Assembly: GCA_950106755.1 (NCBI GenBank)
Contig: OX467091.1
Coordinates: 27,607,538-27,671,537 of the forward strand
Length of the DNA stretch: 64,000 bases
Direction: 5' to 3'
From: Climacium dendroides
Taxonomy: Eukaryota; Streptophyta; Bryopsida; Hypnales; Climaciaceae
Position 1 is the first letter of the stretch. Each line of letters starts with the position of its first letter. This document shows, in pieces, positions 36,363 to 48,467 of this stretch. Under the pieces are notes generated by a model. It saw only the letters and a list, made by a program, of their open reading frames with translations, was not told the origin of the DNA and searched no databases. Position numbers and translations under genes: made by a program.

Positions 36363-39300
36363 ATCTAAGTGGCAGTGGAGTTCGTCATAGAAACCTCACT
36401 TGAGGTTGACTCTGGAGTCTTTTCACCCTCAGAAGCTGAAACGTCCAGAAAATGAACTACGTTTGCAGCGTATTTGGGTTTGGAAGGCTTAGGCTCTTTG
36501 CAACCATATCGTTCATACTGTGATGCCATCTTCTCGGCATACACTAGAAGATCGTAAGACTTCTCTGGACTCAGAATAAGTCTTCGGATCTTCTTTATAC
36601 GATGTTTGTCCGTCACTCCTTCGTTCCTTCAAATACAAACAGTGCAACGTTTGTCATATTGATTTATGAAACGCAATACTTTTTGAATACAAAAACACAC
36701 TTCTCTTTCAAGAGTGAAACTTACTTACTAGGTCTAATGTTGCGTGTAAACACCATTGGTTCCACGTGCACGGCATCTAGATCAAGAGCGGCAAAAACTT
36801 ATGCTGGATCTTGTGTCACTCCTTGTAGTAGATTGGCTTTTTTCATTGGCAAGAGAATCCCCTTGAAGATGTTCTCATCCTCTTCCAAAGCCACAATATG
36901 CCGTCCTGTGTCACGACATGCAGTAATGGATGCCCCTGCAGTACAAGCGTGTAGGCATTAGGACTTCAATAATTATACACACAAATAAACATTTCAGTTT
37001 GAAGCTCCTATTTCAAAGCAACAACTGACCCGTAGCTGCGGTGCAATCCAAAACTACATCTTCTTCATCCGAGTAGCCTTCGATGAAAAATTGAAGGAAC
37101 CTTGCATCTTTCTCTCACGGCCCGCGCCAAGGCATTTTTGATTCTTGGTTGACTAACATTGTTTCCTCAGTGATATAATTGATCACCATGTCCTTCCTTT
37201 GAAGATTCCACTTTGCCTTTGTCATGGCATCAGTCTGCCTAAACGTGAAGGTTGATTTCCTTTTCTCACCCAGATCCTTCACAAAAAGGGTGACTCCAAA
37301 CTTCACAATCTGCAAAAATGGACAGAATGTTCAGTAGAAAGAAGAATGCCTACAAGACAATTGGCATGCACATAGAAAATTCAAAAAAACTTACCGTCTG
37401 ACCAGGTGTAATACCCGAAGCTAGGTCCAATTGGTTGAATGCCAACCACTCCTTCTTCATCACCAACTTCTTGAAGACGTTCTTCAATCCCGCAAACATA
37501 CGCCGCAATTGAAGGCTGTACGAGTGAAATACAATAACGCAGCCATTGTCTTGTAAGCTTTCCTCGGCAAAGTAAAATGCATTTTGCATTCCCGCACACG
37601 CTGGGTCCGCATTCCATGACGGAACGTCCTTCTCAGAGATGAGTGGTACGGGTAGGTTCTCTTGGTAGTCAAAAATAATAAGGTCCACCAAAGGCTCCTG
37701 GCTCACTCTACCATTTAGTGAGCGAAGTTTACCTGCATTTGCCTACAATGGAGTAATTGTTCATGTTATTAGAAAGTTCAAAATGAGACCATTTCTGATT
37801 TAGAAAATCCATTGAAGTTACTAACTGAATTTTATGGTGCCACATACCTTTGGAATGAAGTCCATGACCTCAATATAAGAATTTGGTGGTGAACTCTCCA
37901 AATTGTCCATGATGTCAATAATAGATGCATTCAAGATGAGCTCCTCCGACTTCATGTCATCATCATCTAGTCTAACGACCTGCGTGCCTTGTGTCACCAT
38001 ATCCTCCGTCCACTCGGCAAGCACAGCCTTCCTCTTCATCCCACTCTGACTTCCCTCCACCAACTGCGAGTTCTGATCGACTGCTGATGATGATGGAACG
38101 ATGATATCACCATCATCGTTTTTCTTCCCCCTTGCCTTGGCTTTCTCCTCCTTCTCTTTTTGCTTCTCCTTCTCCTTTTCTTCCAGCTTTGCCAAACGCT
38201 TTGCCTCCTTCTTTTGCTTGTTATCTAAAGCAATTTGGAGACGGATTGCTTTCTTCTTGTCAGCGTGGTCCTTCTTTGCAATTGCCTTCCTCTTCTGATC
38301 TTCGGTAAGGCCTGCAAATTCATCGACATTGATGTCCACCGCTCCAATGCCTTCCAAAGAATTTCGGAGGTGTACCTCCGATGGATGCGTGTACGATATC
38401 GGGCAATCAATGTACCATCCACCGCCACTTAGATGAGCTGTGGTAAATGTTTTAAGTTGATTTGCTGTGTACATGCAACTTGTGGAACTGCGATCTAGAA
38501 AGACCGGAAGGAATGGAGGAAGGTCTGCCCTTTGAATGGCTCCTTTTCCTTCCAATTCAAACTTGAAATATCTGCATCATGATAACAAAAAAAAGTAAGG
38601 AATAATTTTAAAAATCAAATTAGACCACAGAAAATTTCAATCATGCGTACATCTGCTTGAAAGCAAGTTTTCTTATGTCTCAAAAAATAGAAGATTAGAA
38701 AATTAAGTTCTAGACCTTCCAAAGGATAGAAATGGGGGACCACCAACTACTTCTCGAGGATGCCTCGGATCCAAGGCAAGTTCTACAAGTAGTGAGAGGC
38801 CTAGCTCCCTTTTTTTTCCATTCTGTACCTCAAAGAAGTTTAGTTGTTCAACTACGTGTTTTAGGCCAAGTTAAAGGATACTCTTAGTTGAAATTATCAC
38901 TTTGAAATGAATATTTCTTTATCTAGTTGAAGACATACCGAAAAAGGACCCTCTTCACTACCTGTTGGGACCCCTCATAAGTGTTGAAGTTGTCGCTTTT
39001 TTTGAAGTACTTCGCTCCTCTAAGATGAGCCAAGAACCCTTGATCCCAGATTTTCCTCCTCCAACCTTCCAAGTATTCCGGTAAGGTTTCTAGCTGAAGT
39101 GGAACCTTCATATCGATGATGATGTTGTCCTGCTTGACAACTTCTTCAAAGTATTGTACGGCTGCATCTTCAATCTGTGGAAGGAGAAGAAATTTTAGAA
39201 ATCATATAATATGTAGTGAATGTAATTTGAATTTTTCAAAATCCTAGTGAGTACGACCTGTAATGGCTTTCAATTTGAATTACATGAATAGGTGATCACT

Positions 39301-41603
39301 TACCCCTGCGTACCAAACACAACGGTTCAAGAAAGGACCGAGTAAGGTCTCTGATACCGGCCTAGGTGGAAAACGTCTCGAATCCTGTGATGGCGTAGAG
39401 GAATTCCACCACTTCAGAAATTTTATCTTGTGATCTGCCGAGGTATTGCAAGTGGCCACCATTTGGAGTTTTTCTAGAATCATCTCCGGAACCTCATTGG
39501 AACTCCAATGTTTCTCAATCTGGTCAACAAAAGAAAAGAAAAGGCTATTACATTTCAATGTCCCAATGACATCAATGGATTCAGATTATGACGTGGGTCA
39601 TGAAATCACGTCATCTAGAAAACCTTGTTTGTTAGGTGTTCCGGATCACATAGCATGTGCCAGTCCCTCCTCAATTCTATCATCCTCTGGAGTCATCTCA
39701 TTGTACCTCCGCACTGCTGCATCTGCAGACTGGGCAATTTCTTGCTGTAGAAGTGGAACAGGCAAAAATTTCACATTAATGATTGTATAATAAGAAGGTA
39801 CAAAAAAACATAATACATATGAATGGAGAAGCATTCACAAAGATTCTCACCCTGAAAACAAACAACGTGAAGACTTACAGTGGCATAGAATACCAAGTCT
39901 TTTTAGCTTCAGAGGCACTATACAGTCGGAGCTCCGACGGCCTGAGCATCTTTTTGAACCGCTCAATAGGAAGGAGACCATATTTCTGAACCCAGTATAA
40001 TGTGTGCACCAAATTGGTCTTCACGTGCGAGTCTTCTGTGGACTTGATGCATTTAGAAGCAATTTCAATTAGTGTTGTACCCAACATTTGCCACGTAGTT
40101 CAAATCAATGAAAACAAGTCAAACATTAAAGTTCCAATGAGGTAGATAACAGACTTACTTGTTAATGTCATGCATGACATGCATGACCAATTCGGTCTTA
40201 CCCTTCGTATCTAGTACAATGGAGTCCACCGCGTAATGCCACTCCTCATCTTTGGAGTGTTTTTTGGTAATGTAGTTCATCCATGAGATGAGTCGGTGAT
40301 TACCATCACAAACATAGAACTTAAGGTTATTCAGAAACCTCAACTCAGGTTCGGAGTTCACACTAGCATTGAAGATGTCATTCTTTGCCTTCCACAGCGG
40401 ATCCCACTTCTCTATCTCCTCTTCTGTGAATTGTGAGCTCTGTCCACCTTCATCCGTTGTTGTGACATAGAAAACTGCCGCTCCATCTCGGTAACCTTTG
40501 CTGAACTCATGCTCCAAGAAATCAAGATCACATGACAGAGTCGGTCTCACCATGGGCATAGGAACCATTTGGCAAAGTGGGATTTGTGGTCGGAAGAGGT
40601 GAGTCGGCTTCATCCTCAATGAAGCAATGGTATTCACTGAGTCCACCTTGTGATATTGTTGGAGATCGTCTTCCAACAAGTCTTTGTCATCATCCAACAA
40701 TAGGTCATCAATAACGTCCTCATCCACCGCATCTCCTTCATTTTCACCTTCATCTTCACTTGTAATGGGTGGTTGTGTTGAATCATCGATCTTTGGCGTT
40801 TCTAGAATAGTCTCCTCGTGCCAAATGTTTGTAGGAGTGCCATCCATCTACAAGGTTCACCCATGAAATTAAGCAACATGCTTGTACTCTCATCGAGGAA
40901 TCTAAAATTCCGTTCAAACAAAACCGTTGTGGGATTCAATAAACAAATGATTGCATGAGTAGTCAAGCAGTTGAGGGCAGAGTTTAGAGATCAAAAGACA
41001 TGCATATTATAGGACACGTTTTGACGCGATATGTCTTTAAAGGAAATCCAATACAATGGGATCAATCTATCTCTACATCTTCCTCTGAGTCAGAGCTCAG
41101 AAGAATGATGATGGGTTCTCCTAAACCATGAAATGCGCTACGTGCACAATCAAAAGTCTCCTCCATCAATGGCCCATCAATGGTGATGGAGACTTCTGTG
41201 TCTGAGGTGTACTCAGTGTCCGAACTCTCGGGAGACATACACTTGTTTGGGTTGTTTCTAGCCTTCTCAAGGATAAATTGAAGACGTCTACGTTTTTGGA
41301 CAGACGTGAGTTGATGTGCATGTCTTGGTGATTGGGTGTCACTCACTCGACTGAGTTTAGAACTTTCAAATGCATCAACAGCGAACTCAGCTGCCTCCAT
41401 GACATCATTGAAACTTACCAACTCCTCATCTTGAAACTCTTACTCCTCCATGTCTTTCTCTTCATCGGAATCGCTGGAATCCTCCATAGTTTCCTTCAGC
41501 GGTGAAAGAGCTTGTGATGGTTCTGCCTCATGAGTGCCTGGGACGTGAGGAGGTGTTGTCGTTGATGAAGAGACATTTTGCCCATGTCTGACCTTCTTTG
41601 GAA
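36363..41603 (-). pseudogene. Gene B: paralogue of gene A (ParB-like plus permuted methyltransferase-like)
   Basis: Colinear with gene A exon for exon. Landmarks: acidic exon near 41603-41419 with a GTAAGT donor and a conserved read-through ending at 41062; ParB-like FYVCDGNHRLISWM in 40847-40159; KLQMVATCN in 39529-39308; the charged exon 38573-37848; motif IV-like LIIFDYQENLPVP with GCVIVFHSYS in 37737-37394; motif I-like LDCTAATGASITACR with HIVALEE split over the exon ends near 37029 and 36940. DPPY is replaced by DYQE. Stops at 41440-41442 (TAA), 39875-39877 (TAA), 37115-37117 (TGA, Arg in gene A) and 36799-36801 (TAA), plus a truncated exon near 39660-39750, mark it as decayed. The protein, not the introns, is conserved with gene A, so both descend from a gene once under selection. 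Confidence 0.62.
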
Positions 41604-41804
41604 TGCAACATTTTCAAAGTTAGGAATCCATAAGCCAAATCATCAAAGACCACAATTATATTGCTTGAGTGCATTTGGCTGTGAAATAAACTTTTCCAAG
41701 TCCAAATCAGATAAAGGAAATTGACCAATGCATGTGAAGATCTACGAGTACATACCAAGAAGGTCTACTTTAATCTTTCCTATTAATCTCTAAATCCAGT
41801 CCAA

Positions 41805-42030
41805 ACAATCACAAGGATCACCAAACACTATAAGAATCATCAAGATCACCTACCACTTTCAGAATGAACAAGATCAACAAACACTGTATGCATTACCTTA
41901 AACACCAAACAATGTAGGAATCATGAGGATCACCAAAAACACTAAGAATCAATAGGATCACTAACTACTAAAAGAATCAACAGGATATGAATACACGGTG
42001 ACAATCATTAGGATCACGAAATACTGCCAC
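41805..42030 (+). repeat. Degenerate 30-40-bp minisatellite (AGGATCACCAAACACTA)
   Basis: GGATCACCAAACACTRTAAG and GAATCATCA/GAATCAACA words recur about six times. It lies just upstream of the gene B exons. Confidence 0.6.
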
Positions 42031-42187
42031 ACCCAATAGGGAAACAGAATAACGCCGCGGCATGAGAGTCATAATCACTACTACATTTATAATGCATTCA
42101 AACACCGGTAATAAGAAGAATAATCAGTGGTGAATTTTCAGAAATAATCTCCAAAGCGTGCATATCCTGAACCTCAGTCCAATAAAT

Positions 42188-42259
42188 GGGGGTCTTGGTG
42201 AATGCTGCCATGTGAACCTTGGATCCGAGACTTGTCTGGCAACACCTACCAGGACCCCC
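42188..42259. repeat. GATC-centred palindrome P4, 72 bp
   Basis: Ends GGGGGTC and GACCCCC, centre TTGGATCCGA, with several unpaired positions. Oldest-looking member of the gene B set. Confidence 0.85.
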
Positions 42260-42410
42260 TAAAATTCAAACATTAGGCTTCATTTCCAAATGATACAAAA
42301 ACACGAAATTCTAGTCTTCTAGGAATGACACGGACACATGATAAAAAAATGGGCCACTCATCCGTTGGACCTTCAGAGATTTCAAATAAAAGTATAGTGT
42401 TAAGAAAATA

Positions 42411-42482
42411 GGGGGTCCTTGTGAGTGTTGCCAGACCAGCCTCGGATCCGAGGCTCGTCTGGCAACACTCACAAGGACCCCC
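42411..42482. repeat. GATC-centred palindrome P5, 72 bp
   Basis: Arms GGGGGTCCTTGTGAGTG and complement, centre CTCGGATCCGAG, one mismatched pair in 36. Same length and frame of symmetry as P4 and P6-P10. Confidence 0.93.
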
Positions 42483-42794
42483 TTGTTTCACAAATTTTTA
42501 TTTTCTTACGATTGTTTCAAGAATCAGGATTAGAAGTAGTGGCTCAAAGACGATTACATACCATCCTACTCTCAACCGAAAAAAGATGCCAACTAGGGAT
42601 TCACGGCGCTCATTTGAAGACACCACCAGTAGTTGATGAGAAATCAAAGTTTTCTAATTGCGGAAGAGAATGGTCACAAGGCTGAAACTGAAAGGAATCG
42701 GCGGAAGATCAACATGGGGAGTGCAACCTCTGGCTCCATTTCATTGAACATGGAAATTGTAGCGGGTCTAGAATTGGAGACTTATCCAAAAAAG

Positions 42795-42866
42795 GGGGGT
42801 CCTGGTGAGTGCTGCCAGACTAGCCTCGGATCCGAGGCTGGTCTGGCAGCACTCATTAGGACCCCC
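42795..42866. repeat. GATC-centred palindrome P6, 72 bp
   Basis: Arms GGGGGTCCTGGTGAGTGCTG and complement, centre CTCGGATCCGAG, with few mismatches (TTAGG against CCTGG). Confidence 0.92.
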
Positions 42867-43198
42867 TGATTCTTACAGATTTCACTTTACAATGGTAAGG
42901 ACGTATTCATTAATGAAGAACAAAAGTTGCAACTCTGATACAATTACATACCGTCCTAGTCTCAACCATGTCTATGCCAACAAGGGATAAACGGGTGTTG
43001 ATTTGATCACCTTACCAGCCCCTTCTGAGAAATCAAAGTGATTTGGTTTTGACAGGGATTATGGTCGCCAGGTTCATTTGGCGGAAGGGCAACACCATGA
43101 GATCAGGTTGCGGCTTCACTTCACTCAGTAGGAGAATTGTATAAGGTCCACACATAGGAACGACAAATACATTAAAATCATTTTTGTGTTAAAAGAAT

Positions 43199-43940
43199 GG
43201 GGGTCCTGGTGAGTGCTTCCAGACCAACCTCGGATCCGAGGCTTATTTGGAAACACTCACCAAGACCCCCCCAAATTCAAAAAATATGTACGATCGAAAG
43301 GAGACTGAACAAATTGGATTGTTTCCACTCTTAGGACTGTATGGTCTGAAGGCTAAAATTGGGTAGAATTCACAAAATCACACCATGAGGAGTGGGGCGT
43401 GCGGATGGATTTAACTAAAGGTCGAGGCCGAGGTCGACGTCGGATGCTTTAGAGGTCGATCAGGTTTTGAAATAACCGGGGGTCCTGGTGAGTGCTTCTA
43501 GACCAGCCTTGGATCCGAGGCTTATCTGGAAACACTCACCAAGACCCCCTCCAAATTCAAAATGCACTGTACAATCCGACCGAGACTAAACGAACAGGAT
43601 TGTTTCCACTCTCAGGACTGTTGGGTCTCAAGGCTGAAATTGGAAAGAGCACCATTAGGAGTGGAGCGTGCGGTTGGATTTCACTCAAAACAGAGAGACA
43701 AACCAGGTCGAGGCCCAGTTCGGATGCTTCAGAGGTCGATCAGGTTTTGAAATAACCGGAGGTCCTGGTGAGTGCTTCTAGACCAGCCTCGGATCCGAGG
43801 CTTATCTGGAAACACTCACCAAGACCCCCCCCAAATTCAAAATGCACTGTACAATCCGACCAAGACTAAACGAACAGGATTGTTTCCACTCTCAGGACTA
43901 TTGGGTCTTAAGGCTGAAATTGGATAGTATTTACAAAACC
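43199..43940 (+). repeat. Tandem array of about 280-bp units, each starting with a GATC palindrome (P7, P8, P9)
   Basis: Palindromes P7 (43199-43270), P8 (43478-43549) and P9 (43758-43829) are 72 bp each and spaced 279 and 280 bp. The intervening sequence is also repeated (AATGCACTGTACAATCCGAC, GATTGTTTCCACTCTCAGG, GAGGTCGATCAGGTTTTGA). P7-P9 have lost some pairing (GCTTCTAGACC against CTGGAAACACT) but keep the centre CGGATCCGAG and the G5/C5 ends. Confidence 0.9.
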
Positions 43941-43976
43941 GGAGTTGCCGGAGTTGCCGGAGTTGCCGGAGGTGCC
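43939..43976 (+). repeat. 9-bp minisatellite (GGAGTTGCC)n
   Basis: Four units of GGAGTTGCC, the last with GGAGGTGCC. Confidence 0.95.
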
Positions 43977-44390
43977 ACAGTCAAGGTACCACCGCGAGCA
44001 TCATCAACGACAGATGAGACAAGCAATGCAGAAAACCACAAAACAATTGTATTGCGGCATTAAGTCACAAAATCACAGGAAATCGTACCCTCTTCATTCT
44101 TGCAAGTGCTAGAGCGACACTTGTATCATGTGCTCCTTGCGTTGCGCGACTCCTTGTGTTCCTTGTCATCTGTGGTTGCTGCAATTTCCAACCGCCGTGA
44201 GCTCAAGTCAGGTTTTACAAGTTCCACACCATTCCTTTAGAAGCGATGGCTATGTTTAAATCACGGCTAAGGACCCAAACCACAGAACCCGAATCCACGA
44301 TGCGCACAAGCTAAGGTAGCGTACATCAGATTCTCCTTCCATAACACCGCAGCATGAGAGTCTTCCTCCGGAACTCAGGAACTCCGCGGA

Positions 44391-45125
44391 TCTAACATAT
44401 TCCATTTCCGCCTTGAAAATGATCGGATTAGCATGTTTGTGAAAGCAAGAAGGCCGCGGATGGCAGGTGCATCCGGTCCAAAAAAAATTTCCAAGTGTGA
44501 TGCTCGGTTTGGGCCCACCGAAGGGAGCTCCCACCGCAGATCTAACAGATTCCATTTCCGCAATCCTAATGCTCGGATTAGCATGTTTGCGAAAGCAACA
44601 AGGCCGCGGAAGGTAGGTGCATCTGGTCCAAAAAAAATTTCCAAGTGTGACGCTCGGGTTGGGCCCACCGCGGATCTAACAGATTCCATTTCCGCCTTTG
44701 TCATGCTCGGATTAGCATGTTTGCGAATGCAACAAGGCCGCGGATGGATGGTGCACCCGGTCCAAAAAAAATTCCAAATGTGACACTCGGTTTGGGCCTA
44801 CCGAAGGGAGCTCCCACCTCCCAAACTCACAGATTCCAGTAACGCCTACGGAATGCTCGGATTCGCATGTTTGCTAAAGCAACAAGGCCACGGATGGATG
44901 GTGCATCCAATTAAAATAAATTACAGATGAGGCTCGGTTCGGGAGACAAGGGAGCTCCCACCTCGGAACGGATAGATTCTAGTAACGCCTACCGAAAGGC
45001 TTGGATTTGCATGTTAGCGAAAGCAACAAGGCCGCGGTTTAGGGTGGTGCATCCGATCAAATAATTGACGGATGAGGCTTCGTTTGGATGCCCTAAAGGG
45101 AGCTCCCACCTCCCAAACTCACAGA
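44391..45125 (+). repeat. Tandem array, five units of 134-150 bp
   Basis: GCATGTTTGCGAAAGCAACA recurs at 44431, 44581, 44715, 44865 and 45009. Each is followed by GGCCGCGGATGG, GGTGCATCCGGTCCA, and AGGGAGCTCCCACC. Divergence increases to the right. The open minus-strand frames here are repeat translations. Function unknown. Confidence 0.9.
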
Positions 45126-45799
45126 TTCACTTTTAAGCATCTAGGTAATGTGGCGGGTGGACCAGAGGCAGCGACTACCATATTCATGATCTAACCCCAC
45201 AACTCAGTCAGTATTGGGCAATTTCCAAATGGACTTAAGCCAAATTTACGGGTTCACTCCACGCCACGCTGGTGCTTAAATAAATTAATTATCGAATAGG
45301 ATTGCAAGCAAATATTTATAAAGTGCAAGAAAAGAATTTCAATAGCCTATACATTTGCAGTCCCCTTAAAGAATGTACAAGGTTTCATAGGAAGTTTCTA
45401 ACCATGGAAAAGTAAGGTCATATCATATTTTTTCATATGTAGATTGCATGTAATCCATTGCCCCCACACTCATGTCTGATAAACTCAACAGCAAAGAGTG
45501 ATTTCGTATAGACCCGAAGTGCCAAGCACACAATGTCTTTACGAACACCTGAACTCTAGAGCAGTTACTAACTATATGTATACCTCACCTACAGAAGTAT
45601 AGTGATCAATGCTTTTTTAAACTCTCCGATGTATGCTATCAAATAAAAATAGCGCTGAAACTTGTTCTCTTCGCGAACTGACTATGTTGCATTGATACCA
45701 TCAACATTGCCAAGACCATGTAATCCTCGGTTGCCCTTTCCTGAACCCTAAACTCAAAATGAAATTGAAATGAATCGAGGTAGTCCAGAAACTTCTTAC

Positions 45800-45994
45800 A
45801 GTACAGACGTCCACAAGTCTTCCTCCATGCTGTTGACTTCTATTCTCCATGGTAACCACTTGCTCTGCCTCCTCGCCATTAGTACGTGAATCCTCCTCTC
45901 CAGCAGTGCTCCCCGTCTCGTAGCGAAGAACTCTCCATAGATCAGCTGGTGTGGAGTCTGCCTTTTTCGGTGGGACTCTCCCTCCTCTCGTCAT
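45800..45994 (-). other. Possible 5' exon of gene B
   Basis: An ATG-started frame of 65 codons (MTRGGRVPPKKADSTPADLW) ends in a GTAAGA donor in phase 0, the phase used by the gene A 5' exons. If it is spliced to the exon at 41603, palindromes P4-P9 would lie in the first intron, as P1-P3 do in gene A. There is no sequence similarity to the gene A first exon, so this is weak. Confidence 0.25.
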
Positions 45995-46042
45995 CCTGGA
46001 TCGCTTCAATGCCTTCGCCGATGAAAAGAAAATGCGAGCCAC

Positions 46043-47552
46043 GTCTGCCTTCTCTCTTGATGTGCTTCAATCTAATTAACGAGAACCGCTGCTCTCTACA
46101 TGCGACAGGAAGGAAGAAAATGGAAACATTAGCGCCGTGAACTACACCACGAAAAGAAGAGAGGAAACTAGACAATGACGTCGATGCCACAAAGGTGTCC
46201 TCTTCAGTTTGGCATTGCAAGTGATTAATGAGCCGCCAATCATAATGTTCAATTGATGAACCCTAGTTCAATAAACTCCGCATTTGCGCGTGGTTTGTTC
46301 AAGGCTGTGCCGCCAAAGGAAAACATGTACATCGTACACCTACAATGGGGGCTTTGTCAGCATTTAGGAATCTAATTACAATGTGCTACTATCATTATGA
46401 ATTTTGATGACGTCCAAATTCTCATGCATAGGTTCCGAGAGACACAAATCCCAAAGACTCTTTATGGAGCCGCCTTTTTGGAATGACGGAAGCGTGGTAC
46501 AAGTCGGGAATCCCAAAGTCATAATTCATTCATCCGTTCTTGAATTCAACGTACTTGACAGAGAGGAATTGCCAAGTCCAAGAGAAAACTACAAATGCAG
46601 TGACATAGTTGGAGATATTCCCAATCTAGCATGAGAGTTTAAATAATTCGGCGCCATAGTTTTCTAAACTACTGACAATAGGTTTGAATATTATTGCATG
46701 ATAGGATGTTTGTTCTAGAACATGGGCAATATGAACAACCTTGAAAAAATTGAAACTTCTATGAATGAAGAAATTGAGCATAGTTTTTGATTTCCATATA
46801 CATGGAATGGTTATGAATATATATTTTTTATCACGAACATGAATACTTATTGAGATTTGATTTGGTGTCAATTCTGAAATGTCTATTTTCAAATACACTT
46901 TGCCACTATTCTGTAGTGTCAAATTCTTTGTTTTTGGATAATAATAGAACATAACATTTAGGATAATATTAGTCTTTTTTGAAACAATGATGTATGCTTG
47001 TATTTGAAATTTATTTAAAATGATTTTGCTATTGGTTAGGTATTTTGCATAAAATTTAGATGTCAATTTCAGTTGACCTTCAAAGACTATTCCAATTCAG
47101 AAATTGAGAACCTATAGTTGGGGATATTTTGATCTATACCTAATGTTAGCATTTTTTGCTATGGCTCTGGTAAAATGAAGTCACACTCATTAAGATGAGT
47201 GTAGTTGGGAAATCTAGACTACCGTCACCGCTTACACTATGATTAGTTTCCTGACCTAAGTTAGTAATGTTGGGGTACGCTTTGCTCTAATTTATGGTCA
47301 AATACTAATTGTAATTTAAAAGCCACAAACATTTAATTATTTTTATAGAAATTGTTGTATTTTTAAATTTAATGTATGTACAACAAGGACATGGTGCTTA
47401 TGGTTAGTTCAACAGCGAACTCACAAGACTAGCCAAATAGAGAACTAGAAGATGCGCACTCAGAGAAGACCCAAAGTTTATTTTTGTTTACCTCATCTCT
47501 TGCGCTAGATTGAGTATCCCACGTTCTTAGAGTGTCTCTGCTGGTAGCTGCA
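46043..47552. other. Intergenic, no gene supported
   Basis: Contains a 57-codon ATG frame at 46464-46634 (MEPPFWNDGSVVQVGNPKV) that looks protein-like but is unrecognised, then AT-rich DNA with chance ORFs. The promoter of the downstream transposase gene should lie here; no clear TATA box seen. Confidence 0.35.
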
Positions 47553-48467
47553 ATGGCTTGGCTTAGGGTTTATGGTCATGAAATTCCGCTTGTGTTTCCA
47601 ATTCCAGATGGTGAACATGCTAGAGTCCCTTGTCACCTTCTTCATGTCCGCTTTAAATTTGTAGAAACCTCGATCTATGTTGAGGAGGAAAAAAGGTCCG
47701 AAATAGGGGAAGTGCTTCGGACTGTCCCTGTGGTGAGGTCGGCAGAGGATGGAATGCACTGTTGGTATCGCGCTCCTGGGAACTACAGAGCATACGGACT
47801 TCCGCTGTCCATGCTAGGTGCATCTACAGAAATACTGAGTCGCCACTCAGATAATTCTACTGTGGATATGCCATGCAGTCCTTACGCCTTGTCACCCAGC
47901 CCAACCACAGAAGGTCTACCGATCCTAGAAATGCCCACTAAACTTCTTGTCGTGAAAGAAGAGAGATTACATTCTATTATAGAGTTGTCTACCGAATCAG
48001 AAGGAGAGTCTCCCAATGTCAATTCTCACAAGCAAACGTGTCCTGTCGATATGGCACCTACACAGATAGATATGGTACACTCACTGTCCAGAACCCCGTC
48101 CACAATCATGTCTAATTCCTCACTGTCACTATCCCTACCTAAATCATATACAATTAGAAAAGCAAGCATAATGGATTGTCTAAAGAGACTTGCTAGTATG
48201 CATCGATCTCGAAATGAACTATCCACGATGGATCTAAGCACCATGAAGCACCAAAGGGTTCCGTTTCTTCCACCAGTATTTGATGGAGATGTCATCTTCG
48301 AATTGCCTCCTTGTGGGTCATCTTCATCTTCATCGGGGGCCAAGAACTTGGAAGGGATGGACAAACGTTACGATGGACATTCGTGGTGCAAGCTTGTGAC
48401 CACCAACATCCACAACTCCGACAACCTTAAATTCCGTAAATCCTACTGTGCTGGCCATCTTACTTGT

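Noticed and set aside
42188..43829. Restriction-cloning artefact explanation for the GGATCC (BamHI) centres
   Set aside because: One palindrome has AGATCT, arms are specific to each locus and occur at ten places with drift, and flanks show no vector sequence.
44256..44783. Minus-strand ORFs with repeated MESVRSAV / FFGPDAP segments
   Set aside because: They follow the 134-150-bp tandem unit and exist in several frames; no sign of selection on one frame.
46626..47066. 146-codon minus-strand ORF
   Set aside because: Composition follows AT-rich DNA (Ile/Lys/Asn/Phe-rich), with no domain and no supporting context.
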